Below are positions 14,200-23,139 of a stretch of 64,000 nucleotides of DNA, in pieces. The position numbers and the translations under genes are program-made. The stretch spans positions 1 to 64,000 of the IMG/VR virus record IMGVR_UViG_3300042561_000572. One strand, written 5' to 3'. The stretch's first letter is position 1. Each line of letters starts with the position of its first letter. The notes under the pieces are model-generated. The model saw nothing but the letters and a program-made list of their open reading frames with translations. It was not told the DNA's origin and made no database searches. This stretch comes from a virus.

Positions 14200-17100
14200 C
14201 TACTTGCTAGAATATTGATCATTGATCATATCCTGTTGAGCAGCTTTAAAGATATAACTGCTTACATTATTGTGAATGTAAACACCATTATCCAACATTT
14301 CTTTCAACCAAGGATTGTGCATAGTTTCACTTGCTTTAGATTTATCCAAAGCAGCAAACAAGCTCAAAGGAGAAATGTGATCTTCATCATCCATTTCACT
14401 TGACTCCATCATTTCAAGTTTGGATTCTCTCATGGCTACACCAGCAGGATCAGCGCCTTGACCCATTCTTCTTAAACCACCATAGATATAGGATTCAAGA
14501 AGTTCAGTCTCAGTTTTAATGAGTTTAGTAACCTTACTACCTTTCTCCATACCAGTAAAGAATGTTCTAGTACGTTCAGCTTCTAGAATAAAGCTCATAG
14601 CTCTATACATTAGATTGTAATAAGAGTTAGAACCATCTTCTTTAGTCTTACCAACCCAGAATTTAGACAATCCATTGCCATCTTCTTCTTCTTCACCTAG
14701 ATAAAGAAGAGTCTTAACAGCATCAATGACTTTATCTTCTTTAGTAACACGTTGGTCAGATGGATACATATATTCTCCATCTTTATAAACAAATGTACCA
14801 GTCATTTTAGAAGCACCAAGAATGGCAAACCATTTAGTTGCAGCAGCAGAATAACCTGCAAGACCTAAGCCTTCATATAAGGCCCTCCAAGCAATGACAA
14901 CTGCCAATTTCAAAGCTTTAACATTGGCTAGATCTTCTGCTTTATTAGAGTACAAGATGTTAGCAAGCTTAAAGGTTAAAGCAGATGCAATACCATAGGC
15001 AATACCAACAGCAGCAACGTAGTGCTTTTGTACCAACTCACCAGACTCAAAGTAACCAATATGTTCTTTACCATCTTCATCAGTATAAGAATACTTAGAA
15101 ATAGTAGAAACATAAGGCTTACAATACTTAGCTTTATCAGCAGCATTGTCCCACTTGAGCCATTTCTTCTTAGGCTTTTCAGAGAACTCAGCATAAGGCC
15201 AGTTAGAAACATCTTCTCCATAAACAATCTTGTAGCCCTTAAGACCAACCCAAGAATCATTCATTTCATTGACATCTTTAGCACCTAAACCTCTAATACC
15301 AAGATTCAATACTGATACACCATCACCATCAGTATCACCTTCATTAGCCATAGACCAAAGATAAGGTAATAGAAACATGTGGCTTCTACCAACCTTCTCA
15401 GTCACGACAAGTTTAGCACCTAGACCCATAAACATAGGAATACGGAATGCAGCTACAAACTCACCATTTAGAAGATAGGGATTAAAGTAGAGAGCAACTA
15501 AACCATCTTTAGTCTTCTTGCATCCAACATAAATACAAGATTTATTAGGTTTATGATCTTCAGTTTCAAAGGCATCACCATTAGTATCACCCTCAGCACC
15601 AAAGTTGTTAAGTACAACTTCTTCTATATACTTAGAGTAGAATCTACCTTTAGCATCCTTAGCAAGAAGATGAGTAGCCATACAATCAGGATTCATAGCT
15701 ACCTTTGGAATACCATCAGCATCAGATTGCAAGAAGATATAATAAGCAGTTCTAACCTTCAAGTTGACTAAACACTTGCTAGTTCTAGCAGCACGTTTTA
15801 GTACACCCTTAGACTCAAATGCTTGTCTCAACCAACCCTTCAAAGACTTCTCAAGTTTACAAGTCTTCTTGTAAAAGTAGCTATCATATCCAGACTTAGG
15901 AGGATTAACAATAGCTCTTAAAAAGCCAACAATCTCTTGAGCCATTTGATCAGCAGAGCCACTGATCCATACCATTGTAGATCTAATGATATCAAAGTCT
16001 AAATACAAGATAGAATTACTACCTTCATGATTATTAGCTTTCAAATATAAACCATTAGGATACAACAGCTTATAAGCATCAAGAACTTTAGAGTCAGAAA
16101 GTCCATCCAAAGAACCAATTTTAGCCATCAATTCCTTCTGCTCTTTAGAATCATTAAGATTAACAGAGTTGTTAATAGTAACTTCCTTAGACTTAGTTAC
16201 CATATTAACTAAACCTAGAACAGCTTTTCTAGCTTCTTTGGACTCAAGATATAGCACTTCTGCCAATCTTCTAGACTGAATAGAGATACCAGCTTGCATC
16301 TCAGGAGTCATACCAGAAAGAGATATTGATTCATCAGGTGTGCTAATTTCAACCTCAAAGTTGAGATTACAAACAAGAATTTGAATGTGTTCTCTAACAG
16401 TAACATATCCATCATGTTCAATGACAGACACAATACCAGATAGTTTATCTTGTTTGTCAGATTTGGTAGCATGAGCAGCTACAAGCATATCCCATTCATC
16501 TCTAGCAATGTCAACCTCTAGTAAAACATCTTTAGCTTCAGACTGAACCCAATCAGAGATGATGTTATCCGCTAATGTAACATCTACATAATGTTCTCCA
16601 CCTTCAATAGAAACAAGAGCATCATTAGGGAAATAAACAGCGTCAACACCAACTGTATTAGCAAAAGCATCAATGTGAACACTTCTACCCTTGATAGTCT
16701 CGTTGTTAAACAACATTTCAACATTAAGATCAATGGCATTACCTTCCATGTCATAGAAGTTAAAGTCCATTGGAGTAGTAGTATTCTTAGTGAAATACCT
16801 TCTATTCTTTACAAGCTGAGTAGATGATAAAGCTTCTACTTTGAATTCAACATTGAAATAGGCAGGTTCATAGTCTGCATCAGCCACTTCAACATGTCTT
16901 ACACTTGCAGAAATAACTCTAACAGGAATGTTAGGAAAGTCATTTTTAACAACAATCTTAGTGCCTGGAAATGTTTTGACATCTAAAATAGTTTCACCAG
17001 ATTCAAACAATCTATCTTTATCAATTGCTTCAATCTTAGCAGCAACTCTAGATATGAGATAGTAAAAAGCATGATGCTTTTTAAATCCATGCTTAACACC

Positions 17101-18840
17101 CATATCTTTAAACTTGGCAATAGTTTGAGTATTAAAGTCATGTAGAGAGATTCTACCTTTTAGAGTCTTTTCAATACCACAATGACATTCAACATCAGGT
17201 CTTGTAAATACACCACCTGAACCTGCACTAAGACCAGAATTGGATATACCAATAGATCTTAATACACCTTCTTGTCTAAGAATAGTTCCATCAGGGAGCA
17301 TAGTACCAAACAAGGATTTAGTTCTAGCTTTAATAGCATAATTATTAGAAGTGTATTGTTCAGCTTTCAAGAACTTGCAAGATTGCATTGGTCTATTCCA
17401 CAATTTAGATGGTTTGCCTGCATCATGTAGAGTATAAACCCATTTACCACCATCACCAATCAAAGCAGCATTAGCAGCAGTTCTACCTCCAAAGAATTTA
17501 AGAAGATACTTGTCACCAGTAACAATACCTTCTTCTTCTAAACAAGCTTTAACCGCTTGCATATCTACCTTTTTAGTAGGATTACCTACCACAAGCCAAG
17601 GGAAACATGAATTAAATGTTCCTGCAAAGTTAGAATACATTTGTAAAGCGTTAGAAGCATTCATAGGGATTGCAACTGCTGGATCAGTCTCCTCAGTTTT
17701 AACCCCATAATTAGGATCTTCAACCCACAAAGTAGGAGTTTTATTGACAAGACCAGCAACTTGCCAAGTAGATATATCAGGTCTAGCAATAGCTTGTGCA
17801 AAGTAGAATAAACCTACTAAACCTTTAACAGTTGCACCTCCAAGTACTACATTGTTAACAGAGTAATAGGAGTCTTCAGAGGTATGTAGTATACCTTTAT
17901 TGAAGTCAACACTGAACCCACCGCCAGGTTTAGTTACGGTTGCAACACCTTCTTTGTGTGTAGTATTAACACTAAGAATAGAGAACAGTTCAGCCATTTT
18001 ATCTGAAGATAAATCAGACATCCAAGAAGCAGCATGAGCAGCAACAAAGTCAGATACTTCATGTGTATATAACACATTAGTTACATCTTCATGTTCATCT
18101 TTGTTGTAGGGAATAAGATAAATTTCTGAATCACCTTTATGTCCTACAACCTTTTGATATCCATCAAGATATCTATATTTAAACTTAGAACCTACCAGTT
18201 TAACTTCTTTACCATTAGGTGTAACAGTGGTAGATTCTGTAGCATGATAGATTTCAACACCAACAGAAAGTAGGAAGTTAATCCAAGGATATACCAAAGA
18301 AGCAGACTTTTTGGTAGACACCAACAACAACTTTTTATTAGCTGGAAGAGCCAAAGGACAAATGCTATTAGTATGGTAGAAATCAACCAACTTATTAGCT
18401 TGCATAGTCCATGCATCGGTTTCCTTATAGGGAATAGAGTATAGAACCGCAGCTTCCAATTCACTAGTTTCACCAGCAACTGAAGTCAAGTTATTAACTT
18501 TTGACAGTTGAGTTGCAGCATCAATCTTAGAAGGAACGACCTTCTTATCAGTTCTAATAACAGGAGAATAAACAGCAGGCGTTCTGACTGATTTAGGCCA
18601 CATAGTATCAGGTTGTAGTAGATCTTTACAAGCAGAAACCACAGCAAAGAAAACATTCAAAGCAAGCTTAGAAACTTGAGCAGGTTGAGTAACCTTCTTC
18701 ATAGCTTTAGCAGCCTTTTTAGCAGCTTCAGCCTTAAACTTAGCTTCATGGTGAGCAGTCTTTTCTGCTCTCAAAGCATTAGCCTGTTCAATCAAAGTAG
18801 AAGACATACGAGGATTCTTGGTCTTGTTCTTAGTAGACAT
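14200..18840 (-). CDS. Large DNA-dependent RNA polymerase-like protein (beta-prime double-psi barrel)
   Basis: A 1546-residue protein. The catalytic signature is at the C-terminal third: Arg1133-x-Pro1135, Gly1141, Pro1159, Asn1166 and Asp1169-Thr-Asp1171-Gly-Asp1173. The spacing reproduces the R-x-P...LG...P...N-A-D-F-D-G-D block of bacterial beta-prime almost position by position, with one inserted residue before the Asp triad. Those three Asp residues should bind catalytic Mg2+. The N-terminus (1-60) is basic and helical. A beta-type double-psi barrel is expected upstream; a candidate lies at about 620-720 (VKNRRYFTKN), but this is weak. No T7-type polymerase motif is present. It probably transcribes middle or late genes from the infected cell's cytoplasm. 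The ATG at 18840 follows an AAACTCACA leader and a hairpin. Confidence 0.82.
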   Translation of the reverse strand: MSTKNKTKNPRMSSTLIEQANALRAEKTAHHEAKFKAEAAKKAAKAMKKVTQPAQVSKLALNVFFAVVSACKDLLQPDTMWPKSVRTPAVYSPVIRTDKKVVPSKIDAATQLSKVNNLTSVAGETSELEAAVLYSIPYKETDAWTMQANKLVDFYHTNSICPLALPANKKLLLVSTKKSASLVYPWINFLLSVGVEIYHATESTTVTPNGKEVKLVGSKFKYRYLDGYQKVVGHKGDSEIYLIPYNKDEHEDVTNVLYTHEVSDFVAAHAASWMSDLSSDKMAELFSILSVNTTHKEGVATVTKPGGGFSVDFNKGILHTSEDSYYSVNNVVLGGATVKGLVGLFYFAQAIARPDISTWQVAGLVNKTPTLWVEDPNYGVKTEETDPAVAIPMNASNALQMYSNFAGTFNSCFPWLVVGNPTKKVDMQAVKACLEEEGIVTGDKYLLKFFGGRTAANAALIGDGGKWVYTLHDAGKPSKLWNRPMQSCKFLKAEQYTSNNYAIKARTKSLFGTMLPDGTILRQEGVLRSIGISNSGLSAGSGGVFTRPDVECHCGIEKTLKGRISLHDFNTQTIAKFKDMGVKHGFKKHHAFYYLISRVAAKIEAIDKDRLFESGETILDVKTFPGTKIVVKNDFPNIPVRVISASVRHVEVADADYEPAYFNVEFKVEALSSTQLVKNRRYFTKNTTTPMDFNFYDMEGNAIDLNVEMLFNNETIKGRSVHIDAFANTVGVDAVYFPNDALVSIEGGEHYVDVTLADNIISDWVQSEAKDVLLEVDIARDEWDMLVAAHATKSDKQDKLSGIVSVIEHDGYVTVREHIQILVCNLNFEVEISTPDESISLSGMTPEMQAGISIQSRRLAEVLYLESKEARKAVLGLVNMVTKSKEVTINNSVNLNDSKEQKELMAKIGSLDGLSDSKVLDAYKLLYPNGLYLKANNHEGSNSILYLDFDIIRSTMVWISGSADQMAQEIVGFLRAIVNPPKSGYDSYFYKKTCKLEKSLKGWLRQAFESKGVLKRAARTSKCLVNLKVRTAYYIFLQSDADGIPKVAMNPDCMATHLLAKDAKGRFYSKYIEEVVLNNFGAEGDTNGDAFETEDHKPNKSCIYVGCKKTKDGLVALYFNPYLLNGEFVAAFRIPMFMGLGAKLVVTEKVGRSHMFLLPYLWSMANEGDTDGDGVSVLNLGIRGLGAKDVNEMNDSWVGLKGYKIVYGEDVSNWPYAEFSEKPKKKWLKWDNAADKAKYCKPYVSTISKYSYTDEDGKEHIGYFESGELVQKHYVAAVGIAYGIASALTFKLANILYSNKAEDLANVKALKLAVVIAWRALYEGLGLAGYSAAATKWFAILGASKMTGTFVYKDGEYMYPSDQRVTKEDKVIDAVKTLLYLGEEEEDGNGLSKFWVGKTKEDGSNSYYNLMYRAMSFILEAERTRTFFTGMEKGSKVTKLIKTETELLESYIYGGLRRMGQGADPAGVAMRESKLEMMESSEMDDEDHISPLSLFAALDKSKASETMHNPWLKEMLDNGVYIHNNVSSYIFKAAQQDMINDQYSSK

Positions 18841-18865
18841 AATAATTAGGTTGTGAGTTTATTAA

Positions 18866-18888
18866 TTAAGATGCTGTATTGCATCTAA
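18866..18888 (-). promoter_or_regulatory. Leader hairpin of the polymerase gene
   Basis: TTAGATGC pairs with GCATCTAA around loop AATACA on the minus strand, 25 bases before the ATG at 18840. The next gene's leader hairpin (20247-20272) has the same AATACA loop. Confidence 0.6.
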
Positions 18889-18890
18889 GA

Positions 18891-18918
18891 AAAAGGGGGC
18901 CAATTAAGGCCCTCTTTT
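18891..18918 (-). terminator. GGGCC-type hairpin after the 430-residue gene
   Basis: Arms 18891-18901 and 18908-18918 (AAAAGGGGGCC with GGCCCTCTTTT) pair with one G-T; the minus-strand product ends in TTTTTC. It is the first of a family of similar hairpins between 18.8 and 25.5 kb. Confidence 0.65.
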
Positions 18919-18929
18919 AACTATAATGT

Positions 18930-20222
18930 CTATAGATCTACATCAGCAAATTCATCATCTGCTTCTGCTTGTTTATTGGATGCATTAAGCCAATCCATAG
19001 GATTAGCAACAGCAACAGGTTGTACAATCAATTCTTCTTCAAATGCAAGAGCTTCATCTACCATTTCATCAGAAGAGACAACAGAATCTCCAAGAGCTTC
19101 GTTTACCAATTCATCAGATGAAGGAGTAATAGCAACAGAAGGAGAAGCTAATAATGCTTGAGCAGCATCACCAACCTTCTGAATCAGTTGCACTCTCAAA
19201 GAGCCCATAAGAAGTTCATGATTACTCATTGTGTAATGAGCATTGAGTCCACGCTTAGCAATGTAGCTGAGTGAAGCTTCATAGCCGTGGTCCCAATTAC
19301 CTGCTTCAACAGCAGCAATCAAACCCTTCTTGGCATCAAGATGAGCCTTTTTGCCAGTGCCAATCTTAGCAAGAGACATCTCTTGTTTGATTTCAATAGC
19401 TTCAAAGAAAGCATCAGGCAATGTTTTATTGCCATCGGCATTCAACTCATCTTCTGCCATTGCAGCAAGACCAGCAGCAAAGCCTCTTTCAAGTCTTGCA
19501 TTGCTGACCACATTTCTAGGTTTAGGATTGTAGACAGTCTTGCCTTCTTCAAAGACAACAGCAATGATTGCTGGCTCCAAGAAGACCTTGTAACCACCTC
19601 CACCTTCACCTTCATGGCGCTTGTCAAGTTCCACAGTGTCTCTCACATGAGTTTTATTCATGGAAAAGTAAACAGTGAGAAGACCCTTTTCAGTCTTCAT
19701 AGTGTCAACAAGATTGTCCAAAGAACCATCATCATTGAAGGTCAGCTTGGCGTAGTTAGCACCATAAGTAGTCTGAAAGAAAGCACGTTGAAACCTGCCA
19801 TTGAGCTTAGTCTCTTTCAAAACTGCTCCAGAAAGAGGAGGACAAGGCTTGTTTTGAGAAAGAAACAAAGCCTTGATAGCCTTATCATCTTCACTCTCTT
19901 CAAGCTGAAGAACTGACAGATTAAGTGCAAAATCGGTATCAGGAATGAATTTGTCTTGATCATCATAACTGCCAATTGTATTGTCAATCTCCCAAAACAG
20001 ACGCTGATTTTTGGCGTTGAGCTTCATCATGCCACAACCACCAAGACCAGTGATTGTTCTCATCCACCTGCCTTTAGCCTGTTCTTTAAGAACAGAGGAA
20101 GGGTTAGCATTGAGATCAAGTTTAAACACCCTTGCACCAGATGCAACTTCATCCTTGACCTTCTGAAGGTAGTCAGCAGTAGAAGCATCAGAAGAAGAGG
20201 CAGACTTAGTTAGAAAAGCCAT
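18930..20222 (-). CDS. Hypothetical early protein, 430 aa, linked to the RNA polymerase gene
   Basis: A 430-residue protein (MAFLTKSASSSDAST). No known domain was recognised. The central part (about 50-260) is a mixed alpha/beta region with a Gly-rich GEGGGGYKVF segment near 205; the C-terminal 80 residues are acidic and low in complexity. The end carries NPMDWLNASNKQAEADD, matching the gene at 13027. Its G+C content is visibly higher than that of the late genes. The ATG at 20222 has an AGGAT site and a leader hairpin. Location just upstream of the RNA polymerase gene suggests a replication or transcription partner; T4-like single-strand binding proteins also end in acidic tails, but this is only analogy. 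Confidence 0.7.
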   Translation of the reverse strand: MAFLTKSASSSDASTADYLQKVKDEVASGARVFKLDLNANPSSVLKEQAKGRWMRTITGLGGCGMMKLNAKNQRLFWEIDNTIGSYDDQDKFIPDTDFALNLSVLQLEESEDDKAIKALFLSQNKPCPPLSGAVLKETKLNGRFQRAFFQTTYGANYAKLTFNDDGSLDNLVDTMKTEKGLLTVYFSMNKTHVRDTVELDKRHEGEGGGGYKVFLEPAIIAVVFEEGKTVYNPKPRNVVSNARLERGFAAGLAAMAEDELNADGNKTLPDAFFEAIEIKQEMSLAKIGTGKKAHLDAKKGLIAAVEAGNWDHGYEASLSYIAKRGLNAHYTMSNHELLMGSLRVQLIQKVGDAAQALLASPSVAITPSSDELVNEALGDSVVSSDEMVDEALAFEEELIVQPVAVANPMDWLNASNKQAEADDEFADVDL

Positions 20223-20246
20223 GATATTAATTATCCTGTCAGATTA

Positions 20247-20272
20247 TTATCTACACTGTATTGTATAGATAA
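20247..20272 (-). promoter_or_regulatory. Leader hairpin
   Basis: TTATCTATAC pairs with GTGTAGATAA (10 bp with one G-T) around loop AATACA on the minus strand, 25 bases before the ATG at 20222. Confidence 0.6.
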
Positions 20273-20276
20273 TAAA

Positions 20277-20298
20277 AAGGGCCCAAGATAAGGCCCTT
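20277..20298 (-). terminator. GGGCC-type hairpin
   Basis: AAGGGCC pairs with GGCCCTT; on the minus strand the stem is followed by TTTATTAT. It follows the gene ending at 20307. Confidence 0.6.
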
Positions 20299-20306
20299 AA
20301 TACTAG

Positions 20307-21185
20307 TTAGCTTAAAGCATCAGCAAGCGCTTCATCAAGATTGACAAAGCTTTGGTTCATAATACCATTAGCAGTACCGCTATCATTAATATGACACCAT
20401 TCAAAATTATAATAGCCACCATCAACATAAGCACTAACCCCATCTGTCAGAAAAGGAGAGTCATGAACAATAGATTGCCAATGAATCCTTTCAACATAGA
20501 CATCCCTATGTAAGCATCTAGTCAACATAGAGCTAGGGAATACAGTGGCAGTCCACCCATCAATCCTACCACTATTAAACAAACGGTGAATTAAACACTC
20601 AAAGTTGTTTAATGTCTCTTGAGTCACTTCATTAGTAACTCTATCCAACAACACAGACTTAGCAAGTCTAATTAAAGACTTAGAGAAAGGCTCAGGTCTA
20701 TTGTCATCTTCCATGAAATCATTGTGTGATTCATAGCCAAAGAAACAATTAGGAAAAGGAAGATCAGTGTACAAAAACTCCAAATCACCGTCATCATCTC
20801 CACCATTAGCATAGTTGTTAGTAGTAGTTTCAGGATTAGACCAACCACCTGTCAGATACAATTCAATCTCATTGGTCTCTTTGAAAATCCTCCATTGAAT
20901 GTAATGATCAGGGTGATAACCTAATGCCAATCTAGAATCATTCTCCCAATCAGAAGTGGGTTTACAACCAGCAAGCCAAGTAGCTTGTCTAGCCAAATGT
21001 GGTGGAAAGTTACACATATGAGAACAAAGAAGTGTACCCTCTTCACCAGTTACTGAATCTCTAACATCAATCAAGCTGTCAAAAACATCACTAGCTGAAG
21101 TGATGTTGATCATGTCATTATACTCTTGATCAGGAGTATTTACATTAGAAGCAAGGACAAAGCGGCGTGTAGTAACATAAGACAT
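20307..21185 (-). CDS. Hypothetical protein, 292 aa
   Basis: A 292-residue acidic protein, MSYVTTRRFVLASNVNTP. Aromatic and Cys/His residues are spread through the chain (CSHMCNFPPHLARQ at about 54-67; W and Y in the 80-115 and 245-275 regions), which could support metal binding, but no ordered zinc motif is clear. A GGDDDGDLEF segment (about residue 127) resembles the polymerase DxDGD triad but lacks its flanking residues. The start has a TAGGTAA ribosome site and a TAGCAC/GTGCTA leader hairpin. No family was recognised. Confidence 0.7.
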   Translation of the reverse strand: MSYVTTRRFVLASNVNTPDQEYNDMINITSASDVFDSLIDVRDSVTGEEGTLLCSHMCNFPPHLARQATWLAGCKPTSDWENDSRLALGYHPDHYIQWRIFKETNEIELYLTGGWSNPETTTNNYANGGDDDGDLEFLYTDLPFPNCFFGYESHNDFMEDDNRPEPFSKSLIRLAKSVLLDRVTNEVTQETLNNFECLIHRLFNSGRIDGWTATVFPSSMLTRCLHRDVYVERIHWQSIVHDSPFLTDGVSAYVDGGYYNFEWCHINDSGTANGIMNQSFVNLDEALADALS

Positions 21186-21195
21186 AGTAATTACC

Positions 21196-21225
21196 TAGCA
21201 CTTGTAATGAGTTTGTAATGTGCTA
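21196..21225 (-). promoter_or_regulatory. Leader hairpin
   Basis: TAGCAC pairs with GTGCTA; the 3' arm runs into the TAGGTAA ribosome site of the gene starting at 21185. Nearly the same stem and ribosome site precede the metalloprotease gene (22979-23012). Confidence 0.6.
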
Positions 21226-21230
21226 AATAA

Positions 21231-21252
21231 AAGGGCCTTATAATGGGCCCTT
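21231..21252 (-). terminator. GGGCC-type hairpin
   Basis: AAGGGCC (21231-21237) pairs with GGCCCTT (21246-21252); on the minus strand the stem is followed by TTATTTA. It stands about 55 bases past the stop at 21307. Confidence 0.55.
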
Positions 21253-21306
21253 AATACTATAAGTTAACTAATGTAATCTCAGGGAGCAAAACAATAGTTA
21301 ACATTG

Positions 21307-21924
21307 TTAATGTTGTCTAGGATAGTTTAAAATCCACTCTTTAAAGTCACTCCAATCCTCTTTATCTTTAACAAGACATCTATCAATGATGTCATTATCA
21401 TCATACTGCTCAAGCATAGAATAGCCCAAGTCAACAAGCCTAATAACACATCTTCCATTTACCTCTGTCAACATAATGTTGTTGTATAACCCGTCAACAT
21501 TATTACCTTCAACCTTTAACACACATGGTTGTCTTTTAATGTCTCCATGAGTCCAGCCAGACTCCCACAATTGCTGTAATTGTTCTTCAGCAACTTCAAT
21601 AGCTACTGTAATCTCCTCAACTGTAAAAGCAGTTGGCAAACATGGAAATAATCTTTCCATCATAATCAAATCACCAATGTCTTGCACAGGAATATGCTCC
21701 TTTATCTTAACAACCAAGTCATTAAAACTATTGGCCCATTGTAATGACAACACTTCTGCTAGCACATCACCATCTTTAAATGTACTCCAAACAGCACCAC
21801 CACAAGTCTCAATAGACTTAACAACTGTAACATCATTCAAAGCATACACACTGCCTTGAAAACCACTAGCTAATAGTTTAGCTTCAGGTAAAAATTCCAA
21901 TACAACTTGTTGGATATTAGACAT
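21307..21924 (-). CDS. Small protein kinase-like protein
   Basis: About 205 residues with kinase landmarks in the right order (numbered from the upstream ATG at 21945): glycine loop SGFQGSVY at 27-34, VVKS with candidate ATP-binding Lys43, candidate helix-C Glu64, hinge-like LIMMERL at 93-99, catalytic loop THGDIK at 132-137 (Asp135), NNIML at 155-159 (metal-binding Asn), and VDLG at 171-174 in place of DFG. HGD resembles the HGD/HxD loop of RIO, Bud32 and aminoglycoside-type kinases, and the domain is short. About 15 residues are inserted between HGDIK and NNIML. It should phosphorylate a host or phage protein, or possibly a small molecule. The start at 21924 (MSNIQQ) is preferred because the ATG at 21945 is buried in a leader hairpin. 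Confidence 0.7.
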   Translation of the reverse strand: MSNIQQVVLEFLPEAKLLASGFQGSVYALNDVTVVKSIETCGGAVWSTFKDGDVLAEVLSLQWANSFNDLVVKIKEHIPVQDIGDLIMMERLFPCLPTAFTVEEITVAIEVAEEQLQQLWESGWTHGDIKRQPCVLKVEGNNVDGLYNNIMLTEVNGRCVIRLVDLGYSMLEQYDDNDIIDRCLVKDKEDWSDFKEWILNYPRQH

Positions 21925-21937
21925 ATTACAAATAACT

Positions 21938-21970
21938 AACTGCATTTATATATTGTGAGTTTATGCAGTT
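21938..21970 (-). promoter_or_regulatory. Leader hairpin of the kinase-like gene
   Basis: AACTGCAT pairs with ATGCAGTT across a loop containing AAACTCAC. The 3' arm contains the upstream candidate start codon, which argues for the ATG 21 bases downstream. Confidence 0.55.
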
Positions 21971-22605
21971 TATACTCCTAAATAAAAGGGCTGAAGGCAG
22001 CCACATTTATCTAGTTATGATCATTTATTTATACTGGTTGTAACTCTCCAGATATCTTATTTAGTTGTATATTTAATTGTGTATTTAATTTGTATGTAGT
22101 AAACAACATCTTTTAAAATCAACTAAGAGAATGACCAGTCTTTCAGGCCACATGGTTATTGTTATTGATGGTATGAGGACCAACAACTACAGATTCAATA
22201 ACATTTAAGGAAAACGCTAAGTAACCCCTTTACTATTTCTCTTCTTAAGGATGAAGGAAAGCCACATTATTGCCTTTCTACTACTTGCGTTGGGACTATC
22301 AAGACTTTTAGATGCATTGCACTAGACTGTCACTCTATACATTCTAAAAGGTTCTCAAAGAGAAGCCTAAAAGGGCTTGTTAGGTAATAACAAGATAGTA
22401 GTTACAATAAGAGGTGACTCTCATTGGTGTAGTATTAGGGATTCTTTGTACTCATGCATAGTCCTACAGTCATCTAGCAATAACAAGGCGGTTAATCTTA
22501 TTACAGTACTATCTAGATAACATCTATACATGGGTCCTGCCAATTATCACTTGCAGTTTATATATTGTTAATTAAAAGGGCCATAGAATAGGCCCAATTA
22601 ACTAA
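21971..22605. other. 635-base non-coding spacer rich in hairpins
   Basis: No convincing gene. Local stems include CAATGAGAG/CTCTTATTG (about 22408-22430), AAGCC/GGCTT and TTCTC/GAGAA near 22352-22378, and a weak GGGCC/GGCCC stem at 22578-22595 that may end the metalloprotease transcript. Base composition is more balanced than in the late-region spacers. A structured RNA or decayed genes are possible. Confidence 0.4.
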
Positions 22606-22968
22606 TTAGTTATCATCATACCAATCAATGCCTTCACCATCATCTTGTTCTAAGAAAGAAAGATGTTGTTCAACCTTCTTGTCATAGAAAACTTGTGGAA
22701 TTGGAAAGCCCAACAGTTTATTCAACTTAGCTCCAATCTTCCAAGCTAGAGATTCGTCAGACCAATCCTTACCTTGTCTAAAGGCAAACATATGACCTAC
22801 TTCATGCAAAGTAGAACAAAACATGTCCATCCTACTTGTTGCAATGGTAGAGATGTAAATATAATCCTTACCAAGCAGTTGCATATAATGACTGTCTTCT
22901 GGCCCATAAACCAAAGTAAAGTTATAGCCAGAAGCAAGAGATTCATCCATTGTATTGAAATAAGACAT
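22606..22968 (-). CDS. Zinc metallopeptidase-like protein (HExxH)
   Basis: A 120-residue protein with LHEVGHMFAF at 54-63: His55, Glu56 and His59 form an HExxH zinc site, and Glu72 in DESLAW is a good third ligand, 13 residues after the second histidine, as in gluzincin-type minimal peptidases such as ImmA/IrrE. The N-terminal half is beta-rich and the acidic tail (residues 104-120) is short. It could cleave a host repressor or defence factor; the target is unknown. The start at 22968 follows TAGGTAA and a TAGCAC/GTGCTA hairpin. Confidence 0.72.
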   Translation of the reverse strand: MSYFNTMDESLASGYNFTLVYGPEDSHYMQLLGKDYIYISTIATSRMDMFCSTLHEVGHMFAFRQGKDWSDESLAWKIGAKLNKLLGFPIPQVFYDKKVEQHLSFLEQDDGEGIDWYDDN

Positions 22969-22978
22969 TGTATTTACC

Positions 22979-23012
22979 TAGCACTTTTGAGTTTTGATTT
23001 AAGTTTGTGCTA
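22979..23012 (-). promoter_or_regulatory. Leader hairpin of the metallopeptidase gene
   Basis: TAGCAC (22979-22984) pairs with GTGCTA (23007-23012). The arm sequence and its position relative to the ribosome site match those at 21196-21225. Confidence 0.6.
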
Positions 23013-23139
23013 AATAAAAGGGCCTCTTACTTAGGCTGTTGGTTATAGTATAAATATAGGGATAGGGAGCAAAGAGACTCAAACATAGAGTTAGTTCCAC
23101 ACCAACTGAATGCCATATGTTTAGAGTATCTCCAATCCA

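Noticed and set aside
3860-14200. CRISPR array
   Set aside because: The repeats seen are microsatellites or paired hairpins; none shows regularly spaced repeats of 25-40 bases with unique spacers.
19287-19916. 209-residue + strand frame opposite the 430-residue gene
   Set aside because: It is the antisense shadow of a well-supported gene, with Ser/Phe/Leu-rich composition typical of such shadows.
20307-21185. GGDDDGDLEF in the 292-residue protein as a third DxDGD polymerase motif
   Set aside because: It lacks the preceding R-x-P...P...N pattern and lies in an acidic low-complexity run; most likely chance.
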